NCBI GenBank assembly: GCA_032768795.1
Contig: CP136490.1
Coordinates: forward strand, 2,294,001 to 2,358,000
DNA: 64,000 nt
Direction: 5' to 3'
From: Tremella fuciformis
Taxonomy: Eukaryota; Basidiomycota; Tremellomycetes; Tremellales; Tremellaceae
The translations under genes were made by a program, and so were the position numbers. Every line of letters starts with the position of its first letter. Within the stretch, counting starts at the first letter, position 1. Of this stretch, positions 31,552 to 42,980 are shown in pieces. Under the pieces are notes generated by a model. It ran no database searches. It was not told the origin of the DNA and saw nothing but the letters and a program-made list of their open reading frames with translations.

Positions 31552-32324
31552 GGTGGATGAACGCTAGCTGAGGTGTGAGTAGGAGACTCCGAAGCGAGTA
31601 GAGGGATGGTGACTGACGTCTGCTCTGACTCCTATGTGGGCCCAGAGTCGCAAAGTGACGAGGCCAGAGGGGCTTTTGGACTTGTGTCCACTGCTTCTCG
31701 GTCATTCTTGTACCCCAAATCCAGCATAATCTCCCCCGCAATCAGCTCGTCTGCCCCGTCCTGCGGCCCCGCATCACCAGAATCCCCGCAGACTGCGGCA
31801 TCTCCAGAGGAGGTAGGTGGCTGCGCATCACAAAATGTGGATTCGTATGCTTGGTAATTTACCTGGGGTCCTGCAAGCGTCAGGATGGTCATGGGCGAAA
31901 GACCAGATGGCTTCCAGTGAGCGAGCATCAACCGGGTACCTCAACGTCGGCTAAGTCACTCGGAAATGAGAAATCCAGGAGACCGCAGTATGACTCAAGT
32001 TGCCGCAACACACATGTCCTGGATGAACGCCGCCTCGGCACGCATGTGAGACTTTCGCGCGGCCGCAGGTACCACTAACACAGAAACACCGTATGAGCCG
32101 AGCACCCGCTAAGGGCGCGAGCGAAGACTGGTTCCGGCTCCAGCCGCTTTGAATACCTGGTATCTTGTCAGTGTGGTCAAAGTGTACGGGGCCAGATCGA
32201 ATGGAGCGTAGCACGCGCATGGACTGCATTGATCCGACTTCACACATCACTAGCGCCGCTCGAAGAACTGGACGTGGAATAGTCCTCCCGTGTCTTGCTG
32301 ATGATTGGGACCCGGAAGAGGGGA
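31552..32324. other. Intergenic, tannase promoter and sugar-porter 3' region
   Basis: 773 bp. A minus-strand frame at 31629-31928 (MLAHWKPSGLSPMTILTLAG...) has a possible 43-nt intron but matches nothing I know, and would overlap the tannase promoter; not called as a gene. No TATA element seen. Confidence 0.35.
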
Positions 32325-34266
32325 TCAGGCGTGAACAGGAGGGTTGTAAGCTCCAGCCGGCGCCCTGGACTTCTTTCCGGCCTGTTCGGCGAGAGTCTTC
32401 GTGCCCTTGAACTTCCAAGCGGGGACACCTCGCTCGTACAGCTCGTCCAACTCCCAGTACGTTCGGCCGGCGGTCTGTCCCCATGAGCTCCAGACTCAAC
32501 ATGGTGAGAGAAAGGGCCACTGACCTCCGGGTAGTAGAGATACAGGAGGACAGTGGTAGGCACAAGCATGCCGGCCCATATATAGATCGCCTTGACGCCC
32601 ATGTTGGCGGCATCGGGGCTGATCATGTACGACACGGACCAGGTGAAAGTGGTGAAACCGATACCGTAGCACAGCATACAGAAGGCGGTGGTCTTGGCAC
32701 GCAGACGAGGTGTTGATGTCTCACCCGCGGCCACAAAACCGAGGGGACCGGAAGAGAGGCCATACGAGATGACCCAAAGCAGAAGCATGGCGAGGGCAGT
32801 CTTGTTCGCTGCGTCAGTGTCGAAGTAGTAGGTGGTCGCGAGACCGATGTTGAATAGGCAGCAGAAGAAGCAGCCACTGAGACGTCAGGTCCACTCGTGA
32901 GGGTGCAACGGAAACAGCCCACCCGACCAGAAGGGGCCGACGACCGACGGACTCGCAACACAACAGCGCGATGGATGTGCAGATTATGAGCAGTAGGAAG
33001 CTGGCTCGTGAGCAACGAACGAGCGGCCACTAAGGACTGACGTGATGATGGAGACCAAGAAAGGGTTGTCCAGACCGGCAAGCTGGAAGAACAAGGTACT
33101 GTAGTTGAAGACGATCGGCGCTCCAGCGGCCCACTGGGAGCTAAGACCGACGGCGCCAGCAAGAGTTCGCTTGAAGTTGACACCTCTGAAGATCTCGAGC
33201 CATTTCGACTCGGCAGCCAGCGCATTGAAAGCCAGTTCCGCAGCGATACCGTGCTGAATGACGTTGTACTCGTAGTCGACATCGTACCCCGGGGCGTAAC
33301 CATAGAGTCGTGTCATACAGCGCTTGGCTTTCTCGTGGTCGCCTCTCCGGGCGTGGAACAGATGAGACTCGGGGACGAGCCAGAGCAGGATGAATAGCGA
33401 ACCGCTGAAGATGAACTCGGCGGCAATGATGGGTCGCCATTTAGTCGGTTGAGCGTTTTTGACAAGCTGCACGGTGATGGCCATGATCATCTGCCCAAAG
33501 GCGAACATGAGCTGAGGGGATCAGCTGATATCGAATCATCGGGTTGAGCCAAGTACCTGGAAGGTGCCCAACATGAAACCGCGAATCTGGAATGGGGCGA
33601 TCTCAGAGTTGTAGATGACGAGAATACCTTGACCGGCACCACACCCGAATTTGACGAACACGGTGGCGCCCAGCCAGACCTGCCACCTGCTCGAGACGAT
33701 CTCTGTGACGGCGCCCAGCAACATAATGACGCAGGCTATGATCATGGCCGGTCTGTGTATCAGACCACGAGGGCTTACGAACGGCTAGCATGCGACCCGA
33801 CTCACTTGCGTCCAAAACGGTCGGCGACGAAAGGTGAGATGATCATACCCGCCGACCGGGACATCTCCGCAAACCCTTGAAAGAAAGAGGTAACCTTTGC
33901 ACTGATGGCAGGGCTACCGTCGATGGTGGTGTCCGCCATCTGAGCGATGAACGCGGGCAAGGGGATGATGTTGCCCGGAAGTTGCACTTGGAACTATTGA
34001 ACTTCAGCCGGGTTCTGTCGGCCTCATCCGAAGCTGCGCAAACTCACCCCATCCGTGGCGACAGCCCAAGCAAGAATGGTGCAGTAGAGCGTAGCACGCC
34101 AGAAGACACGGAAAGTGGCGAGACGTGAGAGATCTACCCCACGTCAGCCTGAGCGCGAGGCAGTCAGATGTGGCTCACTGGCAAACTTGGTCTCGAGGAC
34201 CTGACCCTCTTCGCCTACATTGCCGATGTCGGCATCTTCGATCTTCTTCTCAATCTCTTTATCCAT
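32325..34266 (-). CDS. MFS sugar porter
   Basis: Sugar porter of the major facilitator superfamily, likely a plasma-membrane H+/sugar symporter. It starts MDKEIEKKIEDADIG, then ATDGFQVQLPGNIIPLPAF as helix 1. It has the VADRFGRKPAM motif (about 33810-33840), ARRGDHEKAKRCMTRLYG in the central loop with the preceding PES (LVPESHLFH), QWAAGAPIVFNYSTLFFQLAG as helix 7 with the QxxxG..YYS-like motif, and the PETAGRTYWELDELYERGVPAWKFKGT ending typical of fungal hexose/maltose-type porters. At least six introns. It is divergent from the GH32 gene at 35035, which suggests uptake of sucrose or of oligosaccharides for that enzyme. Confidence 0.87.
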
Positions 34267-35034
34267 TGCTTTGATCTAAGACAACTAGACAAGACTGGGT
34301 GGGAACAATTGGGAAGTGTGGAGAGATTCTGGGGGACCCGGGCGCGGACGGGCGATTTATATATGTACCAGACAGAGAGGTCAGGTCCCCATGGTGCTCC
34401 CGGGCCCCTGCATTAGTGGCTGCTCGTCGCCATCCTTCTCTTGCCCAACTCTCGCCCAAGCAGGGCTTCCTCCGCGCTTTCACCGGCGTCTCTCAGTCCG
34501 AACCCCGATCGCAGCTTTCACGGCTGTGCGTCGCCCGTTACGGATTGCTTGGACATTGCGCTGACATCGGGGACATCGCTCCAAGGCAAGAGGACAACCC
34601 GGACTTGTACCCCGAAATGGGGGATCAAGTTTGTGGGCTCGTCGAGGTCGAGCGAGAGCAGAGAGCAGAGCGGCCTTCAGGATGATTGCCTGGATAATAT
34701 GATGCTTGGCTTCCCTTAATGGAGCTCCGACTCCGCTCTCTATCCACGAGGTTAGACTTAAATTGTTCGATGGCTGTTCCTGATTACGGGCCGGACTGTT
34801 CCGTCGGACTGGCGCACGGCGCAGGATGGTGCAAGAACAGCGCAATCGGACACTCGGACCGGACACAACACGCGGTTAGGTCTCTCCCTCTTGCGCGAAC
34901 ATCTAAGCACGTGGATAGCAGCTCGATAACTATGTGAACGAGTGGGCAGCTCAATCTAGAGTTTACTCGACCCTTGTAGACCCCACTCTGGCATCTGACA
35001 AGGAGCAAGCTCATCGTCTCAGTATCGACCGAAA
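34267..35034. promoter_or_regulatory. Bidirectional promoter, sugar porter / GH32
   Basis: 768 bp between divergent start codons. A TATA element for the porter lies at 34356-34364. Several CGG/CCG triplets are present, as in Zn2Cys6 binding sites (for example near 34795-34806), but none is a convincing palindrome. Confidence 0.45.
34356..34364 (-). promoter_or_regulatory. TATA box of sugar porter gene
   Basis: ATATATAAA on the minus strand, 90 bp upstream of the ATG at 34266. Confidence 0.5.
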
Positions 35035-36534
35035 ATGCCAGTCGAGACTCAAGAGCAGCTTTTCAAGCTTCTAGAGACCAGCGAGGAGTCGATCCGTGCT
35101 GCTTCTGTGGTCGCCGCAAAGGACCCAAAAAGACCTCGCTATCACTTCCGAGCACCCGCGCAATGGATGGACGACCCCAACGGCATCATATACCATGAGG
35201 GCTACTATCACATCATGTACAGTCTCAACCCAAACAGCTCTGATCAACGAGCTGGAATGGTCTACAAGACGGCAGTCCGGGTATGGGATCCAAACAGCCC
35301 CGATTGGACTGGAGGAATCACCGTCTGGGGACATGCGCGAAGCAAAGATCTCGTCCACTGGGAGCATCTGCCGATCGCCCTGCGACCGTCTATCGAGAAG
35401 GGAGAGCACTTCATCTGGTTCGGGTGCACGGTCATCAACGATGAAGGAATCCCTATGGCAATCTACACGGCCATTGGACCGGACATGCGCCCCGAGGACA
35501 CCGCGGAGCAGTGGGCACAGCTTGGCAGTCCCGATCTCATCCATTGGTCTCCAGTCCCATCCAATCCTCTCATGACGAACGATATCCATCTTGGGCAAGA
35601 CAACATCCGAGAATGGCGCGATCCATTCCTTTTCCGCGAAGCCGGTCGAACATTCATGGTTCTTGGCGCACACGACCGCCGGCCGACCGGCGATGTCCCC
35701 GTCGTATGCCTATACGAAGCGCTCAATCCCGGATACACTCAGTGGCAGTACCGCGGTATCGTCTTCGAGATGCCGCCTACCAAGGCGCCGAGTGCCGAAT
35801 GCCCAAACTTGGTCAAGCTAGGCGACAAGTGGCTCTTGCTCATCTCCCCACATGGACCTGTCGAGTACTTTGTCGGCCAACTCGACCTGGAGACTTACAA
35901 GTTCACAGCTGAGACTTCTGGGTTCGTGGACCGGAGCTCAAATTATTACGCGACCAACCTGCTCTTCGACGACAAGGGTCGCTGCCTCATGTGGGGTGCC
36001 CTTGTAGGATTTACCGGTACTTCGGGTTGGAACGGCTGTGTCTCGCTCCCTCGGGTCGTCGATATCGATTCCGAAGGCGCCCTCGTCCAGTACCCTGTGC
36101 CAGAGCTGGAAGTTCTGCGCGGTCCCGAATCGAAGGCGACTCAGAACGATAGCTCGGCTGGTACCGTAGCGCAGGTCGAGGGGATCAAGACTGGTGGTGC
36201 GTTGGAGCTCCTTGCGAACATCGTGCACGGTGATCATACCTTTACCATCAAGTTCGAAACAGAACTTGGTGAATTGGCCATTGTATCACGACCGAACGGG
36301 ATTGAGATTGGGGGTCGCGAGTTTGCAGGGGCGCGAAGGTACACGAAATCCGAGATCCAGGTTTTCATCGACAACACGGTGATCGAGGTCTACGTCAACA
36401 AGACAATCTGTCACACGCTCATCGTTCCATTGCTGGGCGGGAAGGCCATCGTCTCAGTGACTGCGGAGGGCACAGGAGTCACCGCGGACGTCAAGGTGTG
36501 GGAGTTGCAAGCGGACGATCTGTTCCAGGAGTAA
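35035..36534 (+). CDS. GH32 beta-fructofuranosidase (intracellular invertase-like)
   Basis: 499 residues, single exon. Glycoside hydrolase family 32, which hydrolyses sucrose or fructans. The three catalytic motifs are intact: WMDDPNG with nucleophile D47, WRDP with transition-state stabiliser D196, and ECPNL with acid/base E255. A five-blade propeller is followed by a C-terminal beta-sandwich (about residues 370-497, with NTVIEVYVN near 442). The N-terminus is hydrophilic (MPVETQEQLFKLLETSEES) with no signal peptide, so it should act in the cytosol. The neighbouring divergent sugar porter would supply substrate. Absence of introns and of a secretion signal is unusual for a fungal invertase and would fit acquisition from bacteria, but this needs a tree. 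Confidence 0.92.
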   Translation: MPVETQEQLFKLLETSEESIRAASVVAAKDPKRPRYHFRAPAQWMDDPNGIIYHEGYYHIMYSLNPNSSDQRAGMVYKTAVRVWDPNSPDWTGGITVWGHARSKDLVHWEHLPIALRPSIEKGEHFIWFGCTVINDEGIPMAIYTAIGPDMRPEDTAEQWAQLGSPDLIHWSPVPSNPLMTNDIHLGQDNIREWRDPFLFREAGRTFMVLGAHDRRPTGDVPVVCLYEALNPGYTQWQYRGIVFEMPPTKAPSAECPNLVKLGDKWLLLISPHGPVEYFVGQLDLETYKFTAETSGFVDRSSNYYATNLLFDDKGRCLMWGALVGFTGTSGWNGCVSLPRVVDIDSEGALVQYPVPELEVLRGPESKATQNDSSAGTVAQVEGIKTGGALELLANIVHGDHTFTIKFETELGELAIVSRPNGIEIGGREFAGARRYTKSEIQVFIDNTVIEVYVNKTICHTLIVPLLGGKAIVSVTAEGTGVTADVKVWELQADDLFQE

Positions 36535-36777
36535 TGATAGGGACTGTACGAGCTGGAAACGCGGTCGCTTTTTTCTCGCATGGATGGTCGCATGGACCGG
36601 GTGCATGAACCAAGTCTCATATCGAGTCTACGTGTACAGCCCAGCCACCTCTTTCCAATTCCATACTTCGCTGCAAGTGCAGGTAGAAGCTCATTGGCAC
36701 TCTAATGATGTGTGATAGTGCCCCTTCTCCGTCTCATACTCCCATGACGGAACACGGCCGGAAACTGAGCCCTCTCT

Positions 36778-39654
36778 TCAGAGACCCAGGATAAAGCTGA
36801 GGTCGATGTCTGTCCCCTGATACTGGAGCAGATTTGTGATGTCAAAATCCTCCGGCATCTCGAGTAGTCCCTTCTCAGTACCAACAGCGTTCAGGCGTCT
36901 GGCCCGTCAGGTCAACCCCACATACTGTCCGGCACACTCACGGTGGTCCCGCAACAGGTCCAAGCGTGACATCAAAGCCCGCTACTTTGCAGAGGTCCCG
37001 ACACGTGTTGGCGAGGTGAGTTGAGTTGCGAGCTAACGACAGGTCGGTAGTGCCGAGAACTCTAATGGCGGTTTCAAGCCAGTGTTCCACTACTAAGCGA
37101 TCCACTGGTGCAGGGTAGGAGTCTGGTAGTAGACGCAAACGGATCAGGAACACCGCCGCCTGAGCGAGTGACGACGCTATGTACTAGCTGTAAGCGGCTC
37201 GATGTTACCCAACTGTACGTGCACGCACGTCGATGGCGTACCCCAAATTCAACTCTGCTTTTGATGCACCTTTATGGTGCGCGCGGATCGTGTTGATCGC
37301 CGACTCGGCCGCCCTACGAACCCATTGGCGAAGCTCAGCGTCAAGTTGGGGGGTCATCTCGATACCCGTCAACAGACCGGAACGAAAGGCGAGGGTGTTC
37401 AAGGAGAGTCGGACGTGCTCGGCCTGCAGACGCACGACCCGCATGAGGTCGTCGCCGAGATGAAGGGCTTGCCGGGAGCCTACAATCAGCGTGGTCCCAA
37501 GATTTGCTCTGGCAGTACCATTCCAGAGCCATGTTGATGACCAGTCATCCAGCTGGGCATTTTGCTGCCTCAGTATCGTCCACAGTGGATGTCCGGTCAA
37601 GGGCGGGTTGTCGTTGAGTTTTTGTACGCTCGTTACGAGGCTGTTGACAATCTGGCCTATGAGATGACGCGAAGGAACGACCTATCACAACACGAGACTG
37701 ACATTTGTCAACTGGACCATGCCTGTGAGGTAGGCATCACCCTCCAGCTCAGCTTTCGATATGCCGATACAGTTTTGTGACAGTTGAAGGAAGTTTGACT
37801 CGAACGCGTCAATGCTCGCCGTACGTGGCCGACCGAATCCCAGTGAAAGGAAGCCGTCAAAACTGCCATTCAGTGGATTCTGAAAACCAGGCCATCCAGT
37901 CTCACTGCATCAGGCAAAGCCATGTGCGCCAACGAGGTAGCACCTTTTTCCGCAAATCCTCAGCATTGTGATCCGAATTGAGGTGTAGCCGATGCAGTCC
38001 CAGCCGGAGGGCCATCCGAGCACAGTGCCCAGTCAGAAGCCAAGGATCCCTTCCCCCTCTCTCTGTGCCCCATCCAGCAAGCAAGAGGGTCGCCTGAACA
38101 TCGGCGAGATGATGATCCTGGCGCAAAAGACTAGCGGCTAGATGCCCATTGGCTAATCTGCCAATGGCAAATGAAGCCTCCTCGCCGATTGGAGATAGCG
38201 AACCCTCAGAGGCGTGCTGAAGATGAGAGAAATGACCTCGGGAGAAACGCGAGGCAATAGACAAAATGGACGTAAATAGAAATGCTGACTGCCGCCGAAG
38301 GTCGTCAAATCTGGTTGTTTCGGCAGATTGGAGGGAGAGAATGGGCAGGTACAGATGGCAATTGTCAAAGAACCTGTGCATCAGCTTCCTCTTGGTTCGT
38401 TCAGTCATTGAGCACTCACAGATCGAGCAACTGCTTGGCTGCCTCGAGAGAGAGTATGCCTGTAGTCACAGGGTCATCGGCCGACTCCGGCTGGGCGTCA
38501 AAGAGCCTGACCTTGGATGCGGGCGCATCATTCGGGGGTGCTGGCGTCGGAGCCCGGCTTGGTTCACGGTTGTCCCAGATAGACGGATGATACGCCAAAG
38601 CCTGGAACGGAGCCGCGCGACTGCTTGGAGCGACAGCAATGGCCAATCGGGACTCTGGAGTGCTCTTTGCCCTTTCCGCAGTGGCGAGCACTCGGTTTGG
38701 AGATGGGCAGTTCGGGTTCGGCAAGTCGACGTTGATCATCTCCACCGAGAAGGCTCGGGATCCCGCACCAGCAGAGGTTGTAGCGCTAGGAGGCTGGGGC
38801 GAGACGATCGGAGGCGGCGGGGAGAAGACTGGCTCGGTGAAGGATGCACCATACATTGGATCGACGAGATTGAAAGTGCCACTACTGCTGTTTGACAAGA
38901 AGGTGGTTGGCTGCGGGAAGAGGGTGAATGCGAACGGATCAGCAGCTGTTGCGGGCAATGCCTGGGTATGGGACGCTCCGCCGCCGGAGAGGAAGTCGTC
39001 AACGGTCGAAGGCGGACGAGGGGGCGGTCCCTCCAAGCTCGGATTAACATCACTGTTGATGTTGCTGTAAGGAAGTGGACCGTTACGAGACGGCGTCTGC
39101 GAGGACGATTCGCCAGATTCCCGCCGACCATCGCTCGACAGCTGGCTCCTGAGATCACGCAGAATCGCTTCCAGCTGAGCAAGGCGGCTTGCTGGGTCGA
39201 GACCACCTCCAAATGCATCTTCGACAGAAGTGCTCGTGAGCGCGGACGACGAGTCGGCCAGCCTGGCCCGCTTCTCAGAGCGGCGTTCCGATCTGCGTTC
39301 CACGGCCGCAAACTCGCATTCCTCGTGGAGGCGCTGACATCGCCCACATGGATACTTGCCAGTACAACGTAGCTTCTTCTGCCTGCATCTCTGGCACGCC
39401 TGTGGTGTGCGAAAGATGGGGCCGTCGTACTCGCGTACCCGGCGGTGAGACACTGTTGCCGAGGGCGGGGTCGACGATGACCGACGAGGCGAGTCGGAAG
39501 GACCGGAGTCCTCGCGAACCTGATCGTTGTAGAACTGTCGGATATCTGCCTCTCGGACGACCGACATGAGATCGCTCCTCTTGTTCGGCGCGAGTCCGAG
39601 AGGGTCAGCAGCTACGGCAATTCTGGCAATGAAGCAGATAGATTCGGAAGTCAT
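36778..39654 (-). CDS. Zn2Cys6 fungal transcription factor next to GH32
   Basis: Large Gal4-type regulator. The zinc cluster CQRCRQKKLRC-TGKYP-CGRCQRLHEEC (about residues 86-112) is followed by a basic linker and a coiled-coil start (DPASRLAQLEAILRDLRSQL). A Pro/Ser-rich disordered region follows. The fungal-specific TF domain begins FFDNCHLYLPIL (about 38360) with the usual LLAGWGTERGGRDPWLLTGHCARMALRLGLHRL segment. The C-terminus is acidic: LLEMPEDFDITNLLQYQGTDIDLSFILGL. Five or more introns. The longest start is 39654; 39567 (MSVVREADIRQFYND) looks equally good and lacks the unusual hydrophobic lead. It is convergent with the GH32 gene, so it may regulate sucrose or fructan use (inference). 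Confidence 0.85.
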
Positions 39655-39936
39655 TTAACTAGGCGTCCGAAAGTGTGGTCATATCGGGTGGGGCTGTCAG
39701 TCTCGGCAGTGCCGAACGCTCGCTCCGAGCGAGCAGGGCTTGTTTACCAGATGTGCAGAAGCCGTTTACGTCACTCTCGCTGGTGGGATATGGATGTAGA
39801 TGCATGACACTTTACGGTTTACGCTGCCTTCTGCTGCCTTTCGAGCTCGAGGTATTGCCGAGCGGCTCCTATGACTGAATGAGCGAGTGTCTTCCACTCT
39901 ATACCGAGGTCCCTGGTCGCCCTACATTCTGTCAGC

Positions 39937-41109
39937 TCAAGCCTGATCCGGCTGTCCGAACGGGGCTGACTTGGATCCGTCCCATCTGTACTCCGGGTCC
40001 CATGATTTCTCTTCGACATCCGGAATGCGATGAGCTTGGTCTGGGAACGCCTCTCTCAGTATGTGGGCGATGATCTCTGGCGTGTGGCCATTGACGCCGC
40101 AGAGATACCTCTGACCTGAACACTCTGGCCGTTGCAGCGCTCTGACGTGACATAGAGCCATGTCCTCGACATCGGCAACAGGGGGCGAGATGGGCGGGCG
40201 AGGTAGCTCTTTGCAATCGAAGTAGTCACTTATCCTCGTACAGGACAATGGCAAATCCGCGACGGACTTGACGGGTTGAGAGGTGGGCCCGAATGTAGTG
40301 ACTGGTACGATGCTGACATCAGCACTCGTTCGGGGAATGGCCAGTGTGACGGACGAGACGAGATCGTAACGTGGACTGTGCTTCTTGACGTACTGAACGC
40401 TGTCAGCGCGACGCCTCATCTGGGATAATGAGATCTCACGTCGAAAGCGGCCTGTTCTGCGCACCTCTTTGCGCAGCTTTGTCTCGTGAGCTAGAGAAGC
40501 TCAGACGGAATACACGAACCAGTAAATGAAAGCCATGTCCTTGGTCTCCTTCTTGGCCTGCTCATACGGAATTTGGTTCCAGTCGGCTTCTGTCCAGACA
40601 TGCCCGGGATTGCAAATCTCAGGATAGTTCTCCAAGGCGGCAAGGCTGGAGGTGATCACCACCCTCTTGACCTTCGACCCCTCCTGTGCAGCCGCTGCCA
40701 TGATACCCAGTGTACTGTTTATGGCGGGACTGAGCAGGTCTTGCTCCGCGTCTTTCAGCTTATCTGCCAAAGGCGCAGCCAGATGAATGATGTAGTCGAC
40801 ACCCTTCATTCCCTCAGCCCGGTTCTGATCACGATTGGCCTTACCTGAGCCGCCTGATCATACGCCCTTGGGGCCACTATGTCCGTCACATACGCCCACT
40901 GCAAGTGTTCTTTGTATTGTTGGTACGCCGCTTCCCATCGCTTGGCCTTTGGCTCGTCGCGTACCACTCCCCTCACTGGTATTTAGAGCGTGTTGGATCG
41001 AATCAGGAACCCATGCACCTGTGTATCCATCTTGCAGACACTTGACGGCGACGGCGCTGCCCAGGTATCCAGAAATACCACTGAAGATCAGCCCAGTTCG
41101 GGTCGACAT
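39937..41109 (-). CDS. Extended SDR, dihydroflavonol-4-reductase/carbonyl reductase-like
   Basis: NAD(P)-dependent epimerase/dehydratase-type reductase. Exon 1 from 41109 gives MSTRTGLIFSGISGYLGSAV with the Rossmann GxxGxxG. A 43-nt intron leads to VRGVVRDEPKAKRW (NADP-type Arg/Lys after beta-2). A 41-nt intron leads to GVDYIIHLAAPL, then VKRVVITSSLAALE. A further intron (about 44 nt, from 40536) is needed to recover the catalytic YxxxK as Y-C-C-A-K, followed by AEQAAFD and then YVKKHSPRYDLV. The last exon holds FGPTSQP and the C-terminal substrate domain to GQPDQA. Family members reduce ketones and aldehydes. Introns are among the shortest in the window. Divergent from the alcohol dehydrogenase gene. 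Confidence 0.78.
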
Positions 41110-41413
41110 TCACCTACGTGATGAGCACAGTCTCTCCCTTGTGCGACATAGTTTCCAACCCGATGTATGTGTAACGGGTCAGACGTGTACCTCTGCAGCT
41201 TCTTCACATAATAACGACCGCAACGCCGCGTTTGACCTTCGGGAGAAATGCAAAAGGCAAAGTCGCTTCGCTTCGGAGTCGGCTGTGCCGATTGGCATAC
41301 CGCGAGCTCTGTCCGGACGACTCTGTTCGTAGGGGGTCGTCATGCGCAGAGTCAACCTGCACAGACATAAAACTGGTGCAGATACAGCCGTGCATGAACA
41401 GCTCTGTAGAACC
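41110..41413. promoter_or_regulatory. Divergent promoter, SDR / alcohol dehydrogenase
   Basis: 304 bp between opposite starts; no TATA box or coding signal identified. Confidence 0.35.
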
Positions 41414-42848
41414 ATGATGAGCACCTTGCCGAAATCGCAAACGGCCGCCATAGTGCGGCACCAGCCTGGGCCAGTGGAGCTGGTTCACGACTATCCCGTG
41501 CCTACCATCAAGACGGGCGAGGTGCTGGCCAAAGTGCTGTACTGCGGGGTATGTCAAAGCGGTCAGTGCCTACAGCATCGAGAGGGCGCGACTGATATGA
41601 GACTGGCATACCATGCTTGGGGAAGGTGCCGGGGCGGATGGCAAGAACATCACCAACATCAAGTTGCCTCACGTAGGCGGGCATGAGGGTGTGGGCAGAA
41701 TCCTTCAGATTGCCGATGGTGTGAAGGGTGCCAAAGTCGGCGACCTCGTGGGCATCAGGTAGAGTCTATAGCAAAAGTCAAGGACACCGCACTGATAGGG
41801 CGAGATTCGTCTCGCGCATCTGCAGAAGATGCGAATTCTGCCTCGCTGGACAGGAGCAGCATTGTAAGGGCGGTATGACGAATCATCTCCACCACGAAGA
41901 CGGTTCTTTCCAAGAGTACATAGTACTCGACGGCGACAATCTCACTGTCCTACCTCCTGACGTCGAACCCGCGGAGATTGGGCCAATTCTTTGCGCGGGC
42001 ATCACGGCGTACAAGGTGAGCCAACTCTGAATCTACCTGGTAGTTGGACTCATCTGGTGCAGTGCGTCAAGACGTGCGAAATTGTCCCGGGTCAGTGGTG
42101 TGTTGTCATCGGAGCCGCCGGTGGTATGGGGTGAGCTAGCTCCTTGTCCCGTCCGAACTTGTTACTGACACACGTAGACACTTGGCTGGTAGGTGGAAGA
42201 CTTCTGACGAGCACTCACTCAATTCGTAGTCCAATATGCCAAGCTGCGCGGTGCTCGGGTCATCGCAGTCGATACCGGAGCCAGCAAGAAGGAGTATTGC
42301 CTCAGTCTGGGCGCTACGACGTACCTTGATGCCACGAGCGGCACCGATCTCGTCAGAGAGGTAAGCTCACGGCAAATGACAAATGAGCTAACATTCAGGT
42401 CGAAGGTCTGACGGATGGTGGTGCGCACTCGGTCGTATGCACAGCTGGGAGTCCAAAGGCCTACGCACACGCGGCCGACATGCTGCGTATCGGCGGTGAG
42501 TCATTGACTAGACCCACAACATCACAACGCTTAGTATGCACAGGCACATTGGCCTGTGGCGGGATACCCGGTGGCACGCCTCACCTAGAGACCTCCATCG
42601 GCAAGATCGTCATAAAAGCTCTCAGAATCGTTGGATCCCTAGTCGGCAGTTTGAGCGAGACTTTGGAGGCTGTCGAACTCACTCGTCTTGGAATGGTGAG
42701 TGGTGTGCTCGTGGCCCTGCGGCTGATGAATGAGGTAAAACCAACGATCAAAGTCCGGCCCTTCAGTGATCTGCCTCTGATCTATGATGAGATTGCGCAG
42801 GGCAAAGTACAGGGGAGGACTGTCATTAAGATTGTCAAGGACGAGTGA
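41414..42848 (+). CDS. Zinc-dependent alcohol dehydrogenase
   Basis: Medium-chain dehydrogenase/reductase of the ADH1 type, oxidising alcohols or reducing aldehydes with NAD(H). Start MMSTLPKSQTAAIV. The catalytic zinc ligands are in YCGVCQSD and HVGGHEGVG. The structural zinc lobe ICRRCEFCLAGQEQHC is present (about 41815-41865). Rossmann motif VVIGAAGGMGHLA is split by an intron near 42130. D in IAVDTGASKKEY marks NAD preference. The C-terminus ends IAQGKVQGRTVIKIVKDE, as in the family. About six introns. Adjacent reductases (SDR, aldo-keto reductase) suggest a local redox set, though no common pathway can be proved. Confidence 0.88.
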
Positions 42849-42980
42849 GGTGTGTAGTAGCGAATGGTTTTAGTAGTATGTACGAGTTGCAAAGTTCTCC
42901 CAGCACTCGGATCAGGCTCAAGACTTTGCGCAACGATTGGTGGAAGCCATTCAATGCATGTCTGATTCATAATACCACTC

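Noticed and set aside
31629..31928. Possible small minus-strand gene (MLAHWKPSG...) upstream of tannase
   Set aside because: Open with or without a possible intron, but no recognisable domain and it lies in the tannase upstream region; evidence too weak to call.
40500..40560. Loss of the catalytic YxxxK in the extended SDR gene
   Set aside because: With a 44-nt intron starting after TACTG and ending at AAAG the protein reads Y-C-C-A-K, so the motif is kept.
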